Source: CAZZBK01 sp964652155
GTDB lineage: Bacteria; Planctomycetota; Planctomycetia; Pirellulales; PNKZ01
Direction of reading: 5' to 3'
Assembly: GCA_964652155.1 (NCBI GenBank)
Contig: CAZZBK010000138.1
Span: forward strand, 1-15,890
DNA: 15,890 nucleotides
Under the pieces are notes generated by a model. That model was not told the origin of the DNA, searched no databases, and saw only the letters and a list, made by a program, of their open reading frames with translations. Made by a program: the position numbers and the translations under genes. Position 1 is the first letter of the stretch, and the number at the start of each line of letters is the position of its first letter. Below, one piece after another: positions 1-6,730 of the stretch.

Positions 1-1274
1 GGCGGGGTGGCCCTCAGCCAGGCCGGCGCCGTGCCCGTGGGCGTGGCGGTCGCGGTGCCGGACATGGTGCCGGTCGCGGATCCAGTGCCGGCGCCCGCCG
101 CCGTGCCGGTCAAAGTTCCCGTGGTGCTGACAGACATCGTGCCCGACGTTGACCCCGAGACGCTCACCGTATGCGTGTGAGAGCCGGCCGAGCTTGTCAG
201 TACCGATTCAAGGGCGGCCACGTAGACGTTGCCGCTGCCGCCCGCACTATAAGCGACCGCCGAATAAGGCCGCGTATACGTGTGATCGTGTGTACCACCG
301 CTGGCCGTCGTGCCGCTGGCCGATACCGTCAAGGTGCCGGATGCGGTGCCCGTGCGCGTGCCGCTGACCGACACCGACAGGGCCGACCCGCCCGACAGCG
401 TCGCCGTGGTGGACAGCGTGCCTGAGGTCGAGACGGACAACGTTGCGCCGGATGCCGTCGCCGTGGTGTTGAGCGTACCGCTGACCGAAGCCGACAGCGT
501 CGCGCCGTGCGTGTGGGACGCTGTCGCGCCGGCCTGTTTCGTGCCGACATAGTCGCCAGTGGTGCCGTCGCCGCGATCGGTGCGCGTGGCCCGATCCGGA
601 TCAGTGGATTGCCCATTCGCCCACCCGCGCAAAAACTGCCCGCGATAATCTGGCAGGTTGAACGTCGTGGACCCGTCGCCAACACCATACGTGGTGCCGA
701 TCACCTGAAAGAGCTCGGCGTACGTCACGCGCGATATAGCCGCGCCGTTGCACTCAAGCCAGCCGTTGGGGACGGTGCCCGTCGTCCAGGCCATCACCGT
801 TCCGGTGCGGACAAGGCGCGCGTAAACCTCGGCGCTGGTGCCAAGGGCCGGCGCTTGGCCGGCGACGATCAGCACCTCATCCGTGGCCGAGACATAAACG
901 CACGTCAGCGGGGCGCCGCTGTCGATCTCACCGGGCACCAGCGCCACGCCGGAACGACGCCTCAAGGGCTTGGTGGAGTAGCCATTGACCGAGACGAGCG
1001 CCGACGACGTGTTGGCTTGATGGGCGCGAAACGAAAACCGCAGCCCGTTGACCCACGCACCCGGCGCGGAGTTGATCGTCACCGCGTAGACGTTGGCGGC
1101 GCCCGTCGAGGCCCTGAGCGGCGCGGCATCTTCGAGCAGCTCGGCAACCCGGCCCATCATCTGACGGGCAGAATTGTTGACGGTGCTCGGCGCCTGGTTC
1201 TCGAGCCAGACGATGGAAGAGTCCGCGTCGTCGTTGTCGGCGGCGGTCTTAGACCAGCTCCAAATCGAGGTCAT
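1..1274 (-). CDS. Tail fibre protein with phage tail-collar domain (3' end outside the window)
   Basis: The frame is open from ATG 1274-1272 to the left edge, 424 complete codons, with no stop. Residues 1-60 are a virion-attachment-like region (MTSIWSWSKTAADNDDADSS). Residues 60-155 are beta-rich, ending in LIVAGQAPALGTSAEVYARL. Residues about 158-215 are a tail-collar domain (PF07484 type): GTVMAWTTGTVPNGWLECNG, then YAELFQVIGTTYGVGDG and TFNLPDYRGQFLRG. From residue 253 on, a Ser/Thr/Gly-rich region contains three HxH motifs (HTH 254-256, HDH 329-331, HTH 366-368). It also has about 19-20-residue repeats with the core SGTLxTTATxSG. Such collar proteins form trimeric receptor-binding fibres, and HxH motifs can bind metal ions at the trimer axis. 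Many end soon after a His-rich segment, so the gene may finish shortly beyond the window. The start is 7 nt after the previous stop, with weak GCGGA upstream. Confidence 0.85.
   Translation of the reverse strand, partial: MTSIWSWSKTAADNDDADSSIVWLENQAPSTVNNSARQMMGRVAELLEDAAPLRASTGAANVYAVTINSAPGAWVNGLRFSFRAHQANTSSALVSVNGYSTKPLRRRSGVALVPGEIDSGAPLTCVYVSATDEVLIVAGQAPALGTSAEVYARLVRTGTVMAWTTGTVPNGWLECNGAAISRVTYAELFQVIGTTYGVGDGSTTFNLPDYRGQFLRGWANGQSTDPDRATRTDRGDGTTGDYVGTKQAGATASHTHGATLSASVSGTLNTTATASGATLSVSTSGTLSTTATLSGGSALSVSVSGTRTGTASGTLTVSASGTTASGGTHDHTYTRPYSAVAYSAGGSGNVYVAALESVLTSSAGSHTHTVSVSGSTSGTMSVSTTGTLTGTAAGAGTGSATGTMSGTATATPTGTAPAWLRATP
171..515 (-). repeat. Ser/Thr/Gly repeat region with three HxH motifs in the fibre protein
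   Basis: Codons 254-368 of the collar-fibre gene. SGTL-type units start at residues 265 and 284 and a degenerate one at 304. The HxH pairs bracket the repeats at 254-256, 329-331 and 366-368. Confidence 0.6.
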
Positions 1275-1281
1275 ATCCGCG

Positions 1282-1566
1282 TTAGCTCCGGTTGCCCATC
1301 TGCGCCAGCAGCGCCTGGATCTGATCGGGGGGCATGCTGCTTTGGCCGAGAAGTCCCGCCGGCTGCTTGGGCATGGCCTGAGCCTGCATCGCAGGCGTGC
1401 CCTGCTGTGCCGCCTGCTGGCCCTTGAAAGCTTCCATGAGCTTTTGCAGGAACCCGCCCTGCTGGCTCATCGCGCCCATCTGGGAGGTGCCGGTCTGCTG
1501 CTGGTCCTGCCCTTGGCCGCCCTGCTTGAACTGCTGGGCGAGCTTGAGCATCATCATCGGGTCCAT
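1282..1566 (-). CDS. Small Gln/Met-rich protein, function unknown
   Basis: The 94-residue protein begins MDPMMMLKLAQQFKQGGQGQ and is extremely rich in Gln, Met and Gly (QDQQQTGTSQMGAMSQQGG, residues 20-38). It has one amphipathic helix, FLQKLMEAFKGQQAAQQ (39-55), and ends with a short helix, PPDQIQALLAQMG. There are no membrane segments, Cys or recognisable catalytic residues. A well-placed AAGGA site supports the start. It stops 7 nt before the collar-fibre start, in the same transcript. Glycine/glutamine-rich small proteins encoded beside fibre genes can be structural linkers, but I recognise no family. Composition makes searches difficult. Confidence 0.72.
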   Translation of the reverse strand: MDPMMMLKLAQQFKQGGQGQDQQQTGTSQMGAMSQQGGFLQKLMEAFKGQQAAQQGTPAMQAQAMPKQPAGLLGQSSMPPDQIQALLAQMGNRS

Positions 1567-1594
1567 TGTCGAATCCTTGGTTGCCGTGCTAACG
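1566..1594 (+). promoter_or_regulatory. Weak candidate promoter for the plus-strand gene
   Basis: TTGTCG at 1566-1571 and GCTAAC at 1588-1593, 16 nt apart, resemble an alphaproteobacterial housekeeping promoter (TTGAC... and GCTAnA...). They sit just upstream of ATG 1602. The match is partial, and part of it coincides with the start of the gene on the other strand, so this is tentative. If transcription began just downstream, the leader would be only a few bases. Confidence 0.2.
1574..1578 (-). promoter_or_regulatory. Ribosome binding site for the Gln/Met-rich gene
   Basis: AAGGA lies 7 nt before ATG 1566-1564. As this gene follows a 219-nt break in the minus-strand operon, it cannot rely on translational coupling and has its own well-placed site. 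Confidence 0.6.
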
Positions 1595-1601
1595 CGGACA
1601 C

Positions 1602-1811
1602 ATGAGATGGTTCGTTCTCGGCGCTACAGTTCTTATCCTCGCCTACCTAGGGCAGGTTATGAGGGTCGCGGTCGACGCCGGGCACTACTGGATTTTGATT
1701 GCCGTCCCGGTCGCCGCCGTGTGGGGCGGCTACTACGTCGGGAACGACGAGGATCGGGCCGAGTACAAGGCCCTATGGAAGTGGATCAAGGGCCGGTTTG
1801 CTGGTCGATGA
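1602..1811 (+). CDS. Small two-helix membrane protein on the opposite strand (holin-like size), unknown
   Basis: The only plus-strand gene in the window encodes 69 residues. Two hydrophobic segments, residues about 3-20 (WFVLGATVLILAYLGQVM) and 29-46 (YWILIAVPVAAVWGGYYV), are separated by RVAVDAGH. A hydrophilic, mixed-charge tail follows, NDEDRAEYKALWKWIKGRFA (49-68). Length and topology fit class II holins such as the phage 21 holin (71 residues), but a superinfection-exclusion or other membrane peptide fits equally well. No lysis partner is adjacent on this strand. It occupies the 219-nt gap between the large ejection gene and the Gln/Met-rich gene; no minus-strand frame of comparable length exists there. 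It overlaps the ejection gene by 26 nt, tail to tail. Only a weak GCGGA site precedes the ATG. Codons in its second half prefer G/C at third positions, as in true genes here. Its existence is likely; its function is unknown. Confidence 0.62.
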   Translation: MRWFVLGATVLILAYLGQVMRVAVDAGHYWILIAVPVAAVWGGYYVGNDEDRAEYKALWKWIKGRFAGR

Positions 1812-3972
1812 GCGCGGGGCGCGTGCCGGCCATCAGGTTCTCGATGAAGCGCTCGAGGTTGGCGCTGGCCTGCTTCGACATCTTCTTTTTCTGCATGTAG
1901 TCGGTGAGCGCGCGGGCGATCTGCTGACCTTCCACGCCTTGCGAAACGAGCATCTTGGCCGCGTCTGTTGCCACCCTCGCCCGCTTCTCGTTCAAGGCCC
2001 CGCCGAGCAGCGCATTACCGATGCGATAGACGCCTTCCGCGACCGTGCCGAAGGCTGTCCGCTGTCCGATCTGCCAGCCCTTTTTCGAGGCGTCGGTCGG
2101 CTCTGGAAAGAGCTTTTGCGCTTCTATGCGGAAGTTGGTGGCGCTGTTGCCGAGGATTTCCTGATCGGCTTGGGCGAACCGCGTCTCGGCATCCATCCGG
2201 TTGAGCAGACGGTCGGAAGAGCGCGGATCATCAAGCACCGCCTCGAGCTTGCGTCGGGCATCGCGCGAGCTCAACATGCTGCGCGCCTTGGTGTCGCCGT
2301 TGGCCCCGAATGCGGTCCCGGCTCCCTCGATCTCTTTGGCCAGCTCCGTTCGATAGCCGAGTTTATAGCCCTGCTTTTGCGGCTGCGTGAGGTTGGCGAG
2401 GTCGTCGATGACCTGATCGGCGGTGCGGCCCTTGGTGGCGGCTTCCATGCCGAGGTTGATGGCGTCCTTCATCTGCTTGCCGTCGCCCGACAGGTCACGG
2501 GCAATGGCCGATATGGGCTCCGTCTTGCCCGTGATCGGATGCTTCGCCACAGCGCCGAGCTGCGTCATCTGCGCGTCGAGCTCGCCCCGCAATCCGCGCG
2601 CAATGTCGGACGCGAAAGCTGCCACCGTGTTCTCACCCGCCCGCTTGGCGGTTCCGGCCACGTCATCAACGGCCCGCTTCACGAAGTCGATATAGATCGC
2701 GTTGTTCTTGGTCGCGTTGGGGTCGAACCCCTTGGCGCGCATCAGCTTCTCGGCCTGCTTGATGGCGCCAAACGCTTCCGCGCGGTCAAGTAAGTTAGCC
2801 AGGTCGGGCGTGACCTTGATCGGCGTTTGCTCGACGACCTGATAAAACGGCCGAGCAGCAGCATTCGCCTCGTCGACGATCTTCTTGATAGAGGACTCGG
2901 TCGCCACCTTAGTGGCCTGACCCGTGCCGGTGCCGTAAGCGACGTTAAGATCCGTGTCGACGCGCCGCTGCGCATCCATCCGGCGGTTGGTCAGCCCCTC
3001 ACGGACCACGGTCATGTTTTCGCCGGGGCGATTGCCGAGCGCGTTCGCTCCACCGCGCAGGTTCGGCCCCATGTCGAGCAGCATTCCCTCGGCGCCGAGA
3101 TTTGGGTTCGCGCGCCAGACGTTTTCCGTCGTCGACGAGGGCTGGCCGCCTCCCTTGGCGGCTGCAGCCTTCATCTGGTCGTTGAACTTCTGGCCGCTCA
3201 GGATGGCCGGGAGGTCATCATTCTTCGCCAGCTCGGCGACGCGCTCGACGGCACCCTTTTCATAGGGGGCAAGCTCTTTGGGAAGCGGGCGCAGGCCATC
3301 CTTGACCGCTGCCGTGCCCTTCGCGATGCCGCTGGCCACCACTGGAGCCACCGCACCCAGGCCAACACCGATGCCGACACCCTTGGCCGCATTGACTGCG
3401 CGGTCGGATCCCTCGCCCTCACCCGCCCCGTACAGCGCACCATAGCCCGCACCCGTCGCCATGGAATTGGCGATGCGGGGGAGCATCGTGGTCCCCTTGA
3501 CGATGTTCGCCACGGGAGACAGCGGCGCCGACAGGATGCCGCCGAGCACCTTCTGCACGCCGCTGGTCTTCACCTCTCCGATGAGCGGCAGCGTGCCCAG
3601 GCTGGTGCTCTCGTCTTCGGCCGCCTTCTGGCGAGCCTCATAGCTTGCCTTGCCCTCGTCGTAGCTGCCGCCGGTCGCTGCCGAGTAAGCGCCCGCCATC
3701 TCGTCGAGGAACGAGCCAATCGGCGTTCCGGCCGCGAGGTTCATGCCGATGCTGGCCGCCGTGCTCCGGTTGGGCTTGTCGGCCGCAACCTTGGCCTTGG
3801 CCCATGACCGATAGGCTTCCTTCCGCTGGTTCTCGGGCAGCGCGGCAATCGCCTTGCGCACCTGATCGTCAGGGCCTTTGAAGTCGATGTCGCTAGACGG
3901 AGGCCGATAGAGATCCCAAGGGCCAGGATCTTGGGGCTGCGCCTTGGCGTATAGCTCCCACGGCCCGCTCAC
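1786..3972 (-). CDS. Large internal virion / DNA ejection protein
   Basis: This 728-residue protein starts at GTG (4-nt GTGA overlap with the lysozyme gene). The N-terminus has two copies of a GPW(E/D)LY motif (residues 3-8 and 17-22) in a Pro-rich segment. Residues about 74-220 are Gly/Ala-rich, with weakly hydrophobic stretches such as GVQKVLGGILSAPLSPVANI (138-157), SMATGAGYGALYGAGEGEGS (170-189) and VGIGVGLGAVAPVVASGIAK (199-218). These could insert into membranes after release. The rest is long charged helices (for example RTELAKEIEGAGTAF and KKMSKQASANLERFIENLMA). It ends before a 219-nt region with no minus-strand gene. Size and place after the lysozyme-bearing protein match the third ejection protein of podoviruses such as P22 gp16/gp20 or T7 gp16. 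There is no sequence family I can name with certainty. Its last 26 nt overlap the oppositely oriented membrane-protein gene. Confidence 0.72.
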   Translation of the reverse strand: MSGPWELYAKAQPQDPGPWDLYRPPSSDIDFKGPDDQVRKAIAALPENQRKEAYRSWAKAKVAADKPNRSTAASIGMNLAAGTPIGSFLDEMAGAYSAATGGSYDEGKASYEARQKAAEDESTSLGTLPLIGEVKTSGVQKVLGGILSAPLSPVANIVKGTTMLPRIANSMATGAGYGALYGAGEGEGSDRAVNAAKGVGIGVGLGAVAPVVASGIAKGTAAVKDGLRPLPKELAPYEKGAVERVAELAKNDDLPAILSGQKFNDQMKAAAAKGGGQPSSTTENVWRANPNLGAEGMLLDMGPNLRGGANALGNRPGENMTVVREGLTNRRMDAQRRVDTDLNVAYGTGTGQATKVATESSIKKIVDEANAAARPFYQVVEQTPIKVTPDLANLLDRAEAFGAIKQAEKLMRAKGFDPNATKNNAIYIDFVKRAVDDVAGTAKRAGENTVAAFASDIARGLRGELDAQMTQLGAVAKHPITGKTEPISAIARDLSGDGKQMKDAINLGMEAATKGRTADQVIDDLANLTQPQKQGYKLGYRTELAKEIEGAGTAFGANGDTKARSMLSSRDARRKLEAVLDDPRSSDRLLNRMDAETRFAQADQEILGNSATNFRIEAQKLFPEPTDASKKGWQIGQRTAFGTVAEGVYRIGNALLGGALNEKRARVATDAAKMLVSQGVEGQQIARALTDYMQKKKMSKQASANLERFIENLMAGTRPALIDQQTGP

Positions 3973-5666
3973 TGCGCTTTCTCCCAGCTATTGGGGTTTG
4001 CAGGGTCGCCACCCTTGAACTTGTAGCCCTTGACGATCTGCCCCGGCTTTGGTGCTCGAGGTGCCCCCGTTGCTGTGGATGCTGCATCTCCCGGCGTGGC
4101 GCTGTTCAGCGTTCCCATTGCCTTTTTGAACGTCGCGAACGGGTCGGGGAGGCTGCGCATTTTTTTGTCGGCTTCCGCAGCCGTGATCTCACCACGCTGC
4201 CACTGCGCCGCGATCTCGGCCCGGTCCTTGCGGTGCTGAGCCAAGCCGCCAAGGGTCTGCGTGACAAGCTCGTTGCCGCCCGGCGTGCCGAGCAGGGACG
4301 GCAGCGAGCTCTGGAAAATCTGCACATCGCGATCAGACGAGGCGCCTGAGCCTGGAACCCTCATGCGCGGCACGAGGTAGTTTGCCGCCGCCTTGAACGC
4401 CTGCACGTTGTCCGTGTTCGGGTCCATCGTGATGCCGGTGGCCGCGCGGATCTCCTCCATCAGCGCCGTCTTGGTGCCTGGCTCGATATTGCCCTGCAGC
4501 GCCGTAATCCGGCTCAGAATGGCCATGTCCTTGTCAGCTTCCACGCCGTCGTCAGCGATGGAGTTGAGCCGCTTGCCCAAGCCTTCGCCTCGCGCCTTGG
4601 CCTCTGCGTTCTCGCCGCGCATGTCGGTGGTAATCGCGGTCGCGCCGGCCTTGCGCAGCTCCATCTGATAGTCTTGGAACGTGCCCTGATAGCCCTGCCC
4701 CTTCGCCTCGCGATAGTTGAGCACGTCAGACGTGGGCTTGACCGCGCTTGCCACCGGCTCTGCTTGTCCGGTCTTCTTATTGACTCGGAACAGATTTTCG
4801 CCAGCCGGCTTGAAATCGTACTGCGGCCCCGGCGCGATCTGGCTCTTGATCAGCTCCGACAGCAGCGCCCCGCCTTGCTCAGGCCCAAGCGCCTTGATCA
4901 TCTGGCGCTGCTCTGGCGTCATGCCGGCCACCGCCGGGTTGCTGTCGAGCGTGTTCCAGAGCTTGTCTTGGGCCTGCTGCGCGGAGAGCTTCCGGCGCAA
5001 GATGTCCTGCTGCATCTGGGCCTGGCCCGCCTGCTGCGCGGCCTGAGAGCCCATCAGCAGGCCGGTCCCGATGTCCTTGCCCTGCGAGCCCGCCGAGTAA
5101 ATCCCGGCGCCCATCAAAAACAGCGGGTTGTTGAGCTTCTGCGCGAGCAGACCGGCGAGCCCAAGCGGCTTGTCCGACGACGACGTGTCCATGGATGGAG
5201 CCATACCTAATGAGGATGGAGACGACGCGGGGGCACTCGCACCACTCGGCGCCGGACCGCCGAGGAACATGGCAGCCTCGGAAGCCCGGCGCTTGACAAG
5301 GCCCGGAAGCACCTCGCCGCCGGCCTTGTTGTAAAGCTGCATGACCTGGGCGGCGGCTTGCGCGTCGCCCTTCTCGAGCGCCGCGCGAAGCCGCGTCGGC
5401 TGACTCATCCAACCGGGGCCGAGATTGTAGGTGAAGCTCGTCAGCGCGTCGGCCTGGTTGGGCGCGAGGTTGGGGAACTTCTGCGTCACATACCCACGCG
5501 CCTGATCAAGCTCGGCCTGCAGCCGGCGCTTGCCTTCCTCCTGATCGATGACCTCGCCGGGGTGCTTGGCCTTGGTGCCGTATCCAACCGACCACTGCTT
5601 ATAGTCGCCGTAGGCTTGGGGATTCCAACCTTCAAACCCCATCACGACATCGAGGAGGCCGCTCAT
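3969..5666 (-). CDS. Virion-associated lysozyme fused to ejection protein (GH24 domain, N-terminal)
   Basis: In this 565-residue protein residues about 5-137 form a GH24 (T4-lysozyme/endolysin type) domain cutting the glycan of peptidoglycan. FEGWNPQAYGDYKQWSVGYG (11-30) holds the predicted catalytic Glu12 and Asp21. ADALTSFTYNLGPGWM (72-87) and VLPGLVKRRASEAAMF (119-134) are the usual later motifs. The Thr of the canonical E-x8-D-x5-T triad is replaced by Ser26, one residue closer. The remaining 430 residues are not lysozyme. They hold a Pro/Ser linker (138-165), a Gln/Ala-rich helical region, and long helices. The end, GQIVKGYKFKGGDPANPNSW, is a tail seen in related phage injection proteins. 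Endolysins are normally about 150-180 residues, so this is more likely a packaged protein that opens the wall during infection. It starts at a TAATG overlap; its end holds the GGGAG site of the next gene. Confidence 0.8.
   Translation of the reverse strand: MSGLLDVVMGFEGWNPQAYGDYKQWSVGYGTKAKHPGEVIDQEEGKRRLQAELDQARGYVTQKFPNLAPNQADALTSFTYNLGPGWMSQPTRLRAALEKGDAQAAAQVMQLYNKAGGEVLPGLVKRRASEAAMFLGGPAPSGASAPASSPSSLGMAPSMDTSSSDKPLGLAGLLAQKLNNPLFLMGAGIYSAGSQGKDIGTGLLMGSQAAQQAGQAQMQQDILRRKLSAQQAQDKLWNTLDSNPAVAGMTPEQRQMIKALGPEQGGALLSELIKSQIAPGPQYDFKPAGENLFRVNKKTGQAEPVASAVKPTSDVLNYREAKGQGYQGTFQDYQMELRKAGATAITTDMRGENAEAKARGEGLGKRLNSIADDGVEADKDMAILSRITALQGNIEPGTKTALMEEIRAATGITMDPNTDNVQAFKAAANYLVPRMRVPGSGASSDRDVQIFQSSLPSLLGTPGGNELVTQTLGGLAQHRKDRAEIAAQWQRGEITAAEADKKMRSLPDPFATFKKAMGTLNSATPGDAASTATGAPRAPKPGQIVKGYKFKGGDPANPNSWEKAQ
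3981..3985 (-). promoter_or_regulatory. Ribosome binding site supporting the GTG start of the large ejection gene
   Basis: GGGAG lies 8 nt before GTG 3972-3970, inside the end of the lysozyme gene. There is no competing in-frame ATG until codon 77, so GTG is accepted. Confidence 0.55.
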
Positions 5667-6730
5667 TAGAGCAAGCTCGCCACCGCCAGCAGCCCGCCGA
5701 CGATCTGACTTGTCTTGTCGGTCTTGGTGCTGTTGACCTGCTCACCCGTGAGCGAGCTCACCCACTCCGTCAGCGCGTCCGTCGTGCTGTCGGTGCTGCT
5801 GGTGCTGTCGGTTTGGCTGGTGCTTGAACTGTCCGTAGTCGACGTGCCCGACGATGCCGTGTCACTTTGCGCGGTTTGAGAGCTGGTGCCCGTGCTCGAC
5901 TGACCGAGCTTGGCGTAATCGGTCATCGCCTTGCGGCGGTAGTCGTAGGCGTTGAGCTCCGCTTGCCGCTTGGCCGCGTCCTGCTCATCCAAAATCTGAC
6001 CGGCCGCCAGATTGGTCTTGGCACCGAACAGCGAGTTCTGGTCAAGGTTGCCGCTCAGACCCGCAAACGCTTGACCGAGCCCCGACAGTTGCCCGGCCGA
6101 CTGCATTTGATACCCGCGCTCGGTGTTATAGTTGCCGAGCATCGCGTCGTTAGCGGCCTTGGCCAGCGCTTCCGTCGTTACTTTCTGCTGCATTCCCGAG
6201 CCAAGACGGCCCGCGCTCGAAAACTGCTCTGCGATCCGGTTTTGGATGTCACCATACTGGCTGTTGAGCGCCTGCTGAAGATACGGGTTGCCGTTCATGT
6301 AGGCGCCCGACGCGGTATCGGTCAGGGCATTCACGCCGGTCAACGTCTGCGGCAGCACAGATAGCCCATACTGCTGAGCCAGCAAGCCGGCGGACGGCCC
6401 CTGCCCCGCGCTCTGAAGCTGAGAAATCCCCTGCATGGTTGCGTCGGAGTAATTCGGCGTAAACGCGTCCGTCGTCGCCACGCCGTCGAGCTGGCTGATG
6501 AGGTTTTTCAGCCCCGGCATCGTCGCTTCCCACGGATTCGTGGTCGATGCCGTTTGGCCCGTGGCTGACGATTTGGTTGAGCTCTGGCCGCTCTGGTTCG
6601 TCGTCGACGTTCCGCTTTGCGACGTGGTCGACGAGCCCGTGGTGTCGCTCGACGTTGCGCTCGAGGTGTTGGACGTGCCCTCGCTGTCCTGCTCCGTCGT
6701 CGCCGTCGTCGTTGGACCCTTGCCGCTCAT
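5666..6730 (-). CDS. Probable internal virion (ejection) protein with Ser/Thr-rich ends
   Basis: In this 354-residue protein residues 1-65 are almost entirely Ser, Thr, Gln, Gly and Ala, with very few charges. Residues 66-275 form a helical core with NPWEATMPGLKNLISQLDGV, GNPYLQQALNSQYGDIQNRI (147-166) and EQFSSAGRLGSGMQQKVTTE (168-187). Residues 277-318 are again Ser/Thr/Gln/Asp-rich. The end is a short hydrophobic tail, IVGGLLAVASLL (343-354). The core pattern 'NPYxxxxxxxxxxxIxxxxxxxFSSAGRxGSGxxxxxxxxxxA' is shared by a family of phage proteins encoded next to lysozyme-containing ejection proteins. It may be packaged in the head and form part of the DNA channel; this is inferred from neighbours. 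Its start overlaps the GNAT-like stop (ATGA) and its stop overlaps the lysozyme gene start (TAATG). Confidence 0.68.
   Translation of the reverse strand: MSGKGPTTTATTEQDSEGTSNTSSATSSDTTGSSTTSQSGTSTTNQSGQSSTKSSATGQTASTTNPWEATMPGLKNLISQLDGVATTDAFTPNYSDATMQGISQLQSAGQGPSAGLLAQQYGLSVLPQTLTGVNALTDTASGAYMNGNPYLQQALNSQYGDIQNRIAEQFSSAGRLGSGMQQKVTTEALAKAANDAMLGNYNTERGYQMQSAGQLSGLGQAFAGLSGNLDQNSLFGAKTNLAAGQILDEQDAAKRQAELNAYDYRRKAMTDYAKLGQSSTGTSSQTAQSDTASSGTSTTDSSSTSQTDSTSSTDSTTDALTEWVSSLTGEQVNSTKTDKTSQIVGGLLAVASLL

Noticed and set aside
507..1427. Plus-strand open frame of 306 codons over the collar fibre
   Set aside because: Antisense to the recognisable tail-collar domain; Arg/Gly/Pro-rich composition; no ribosome binding site or family pattern.
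1743..1785. Possible terminator between the two converging genes (GGGCC/GGCCC short stem)
   Set aside because: The stem is only 5 bp with an 8-base loop and has no T run on either strand.
1699..2793. Plus-strand open frame of 364 codons over the large ejection gene
   Set aside because: Antisense shadow. It overlaps both the ejection gene and the plus-strand membrane gene in another frame, and the translation has no structure.
2827..3807. Plus-strand open frame of 326 codons
   Set aside because: Antisense to the large ejection gene; composition of a GC-rich shadow frame.
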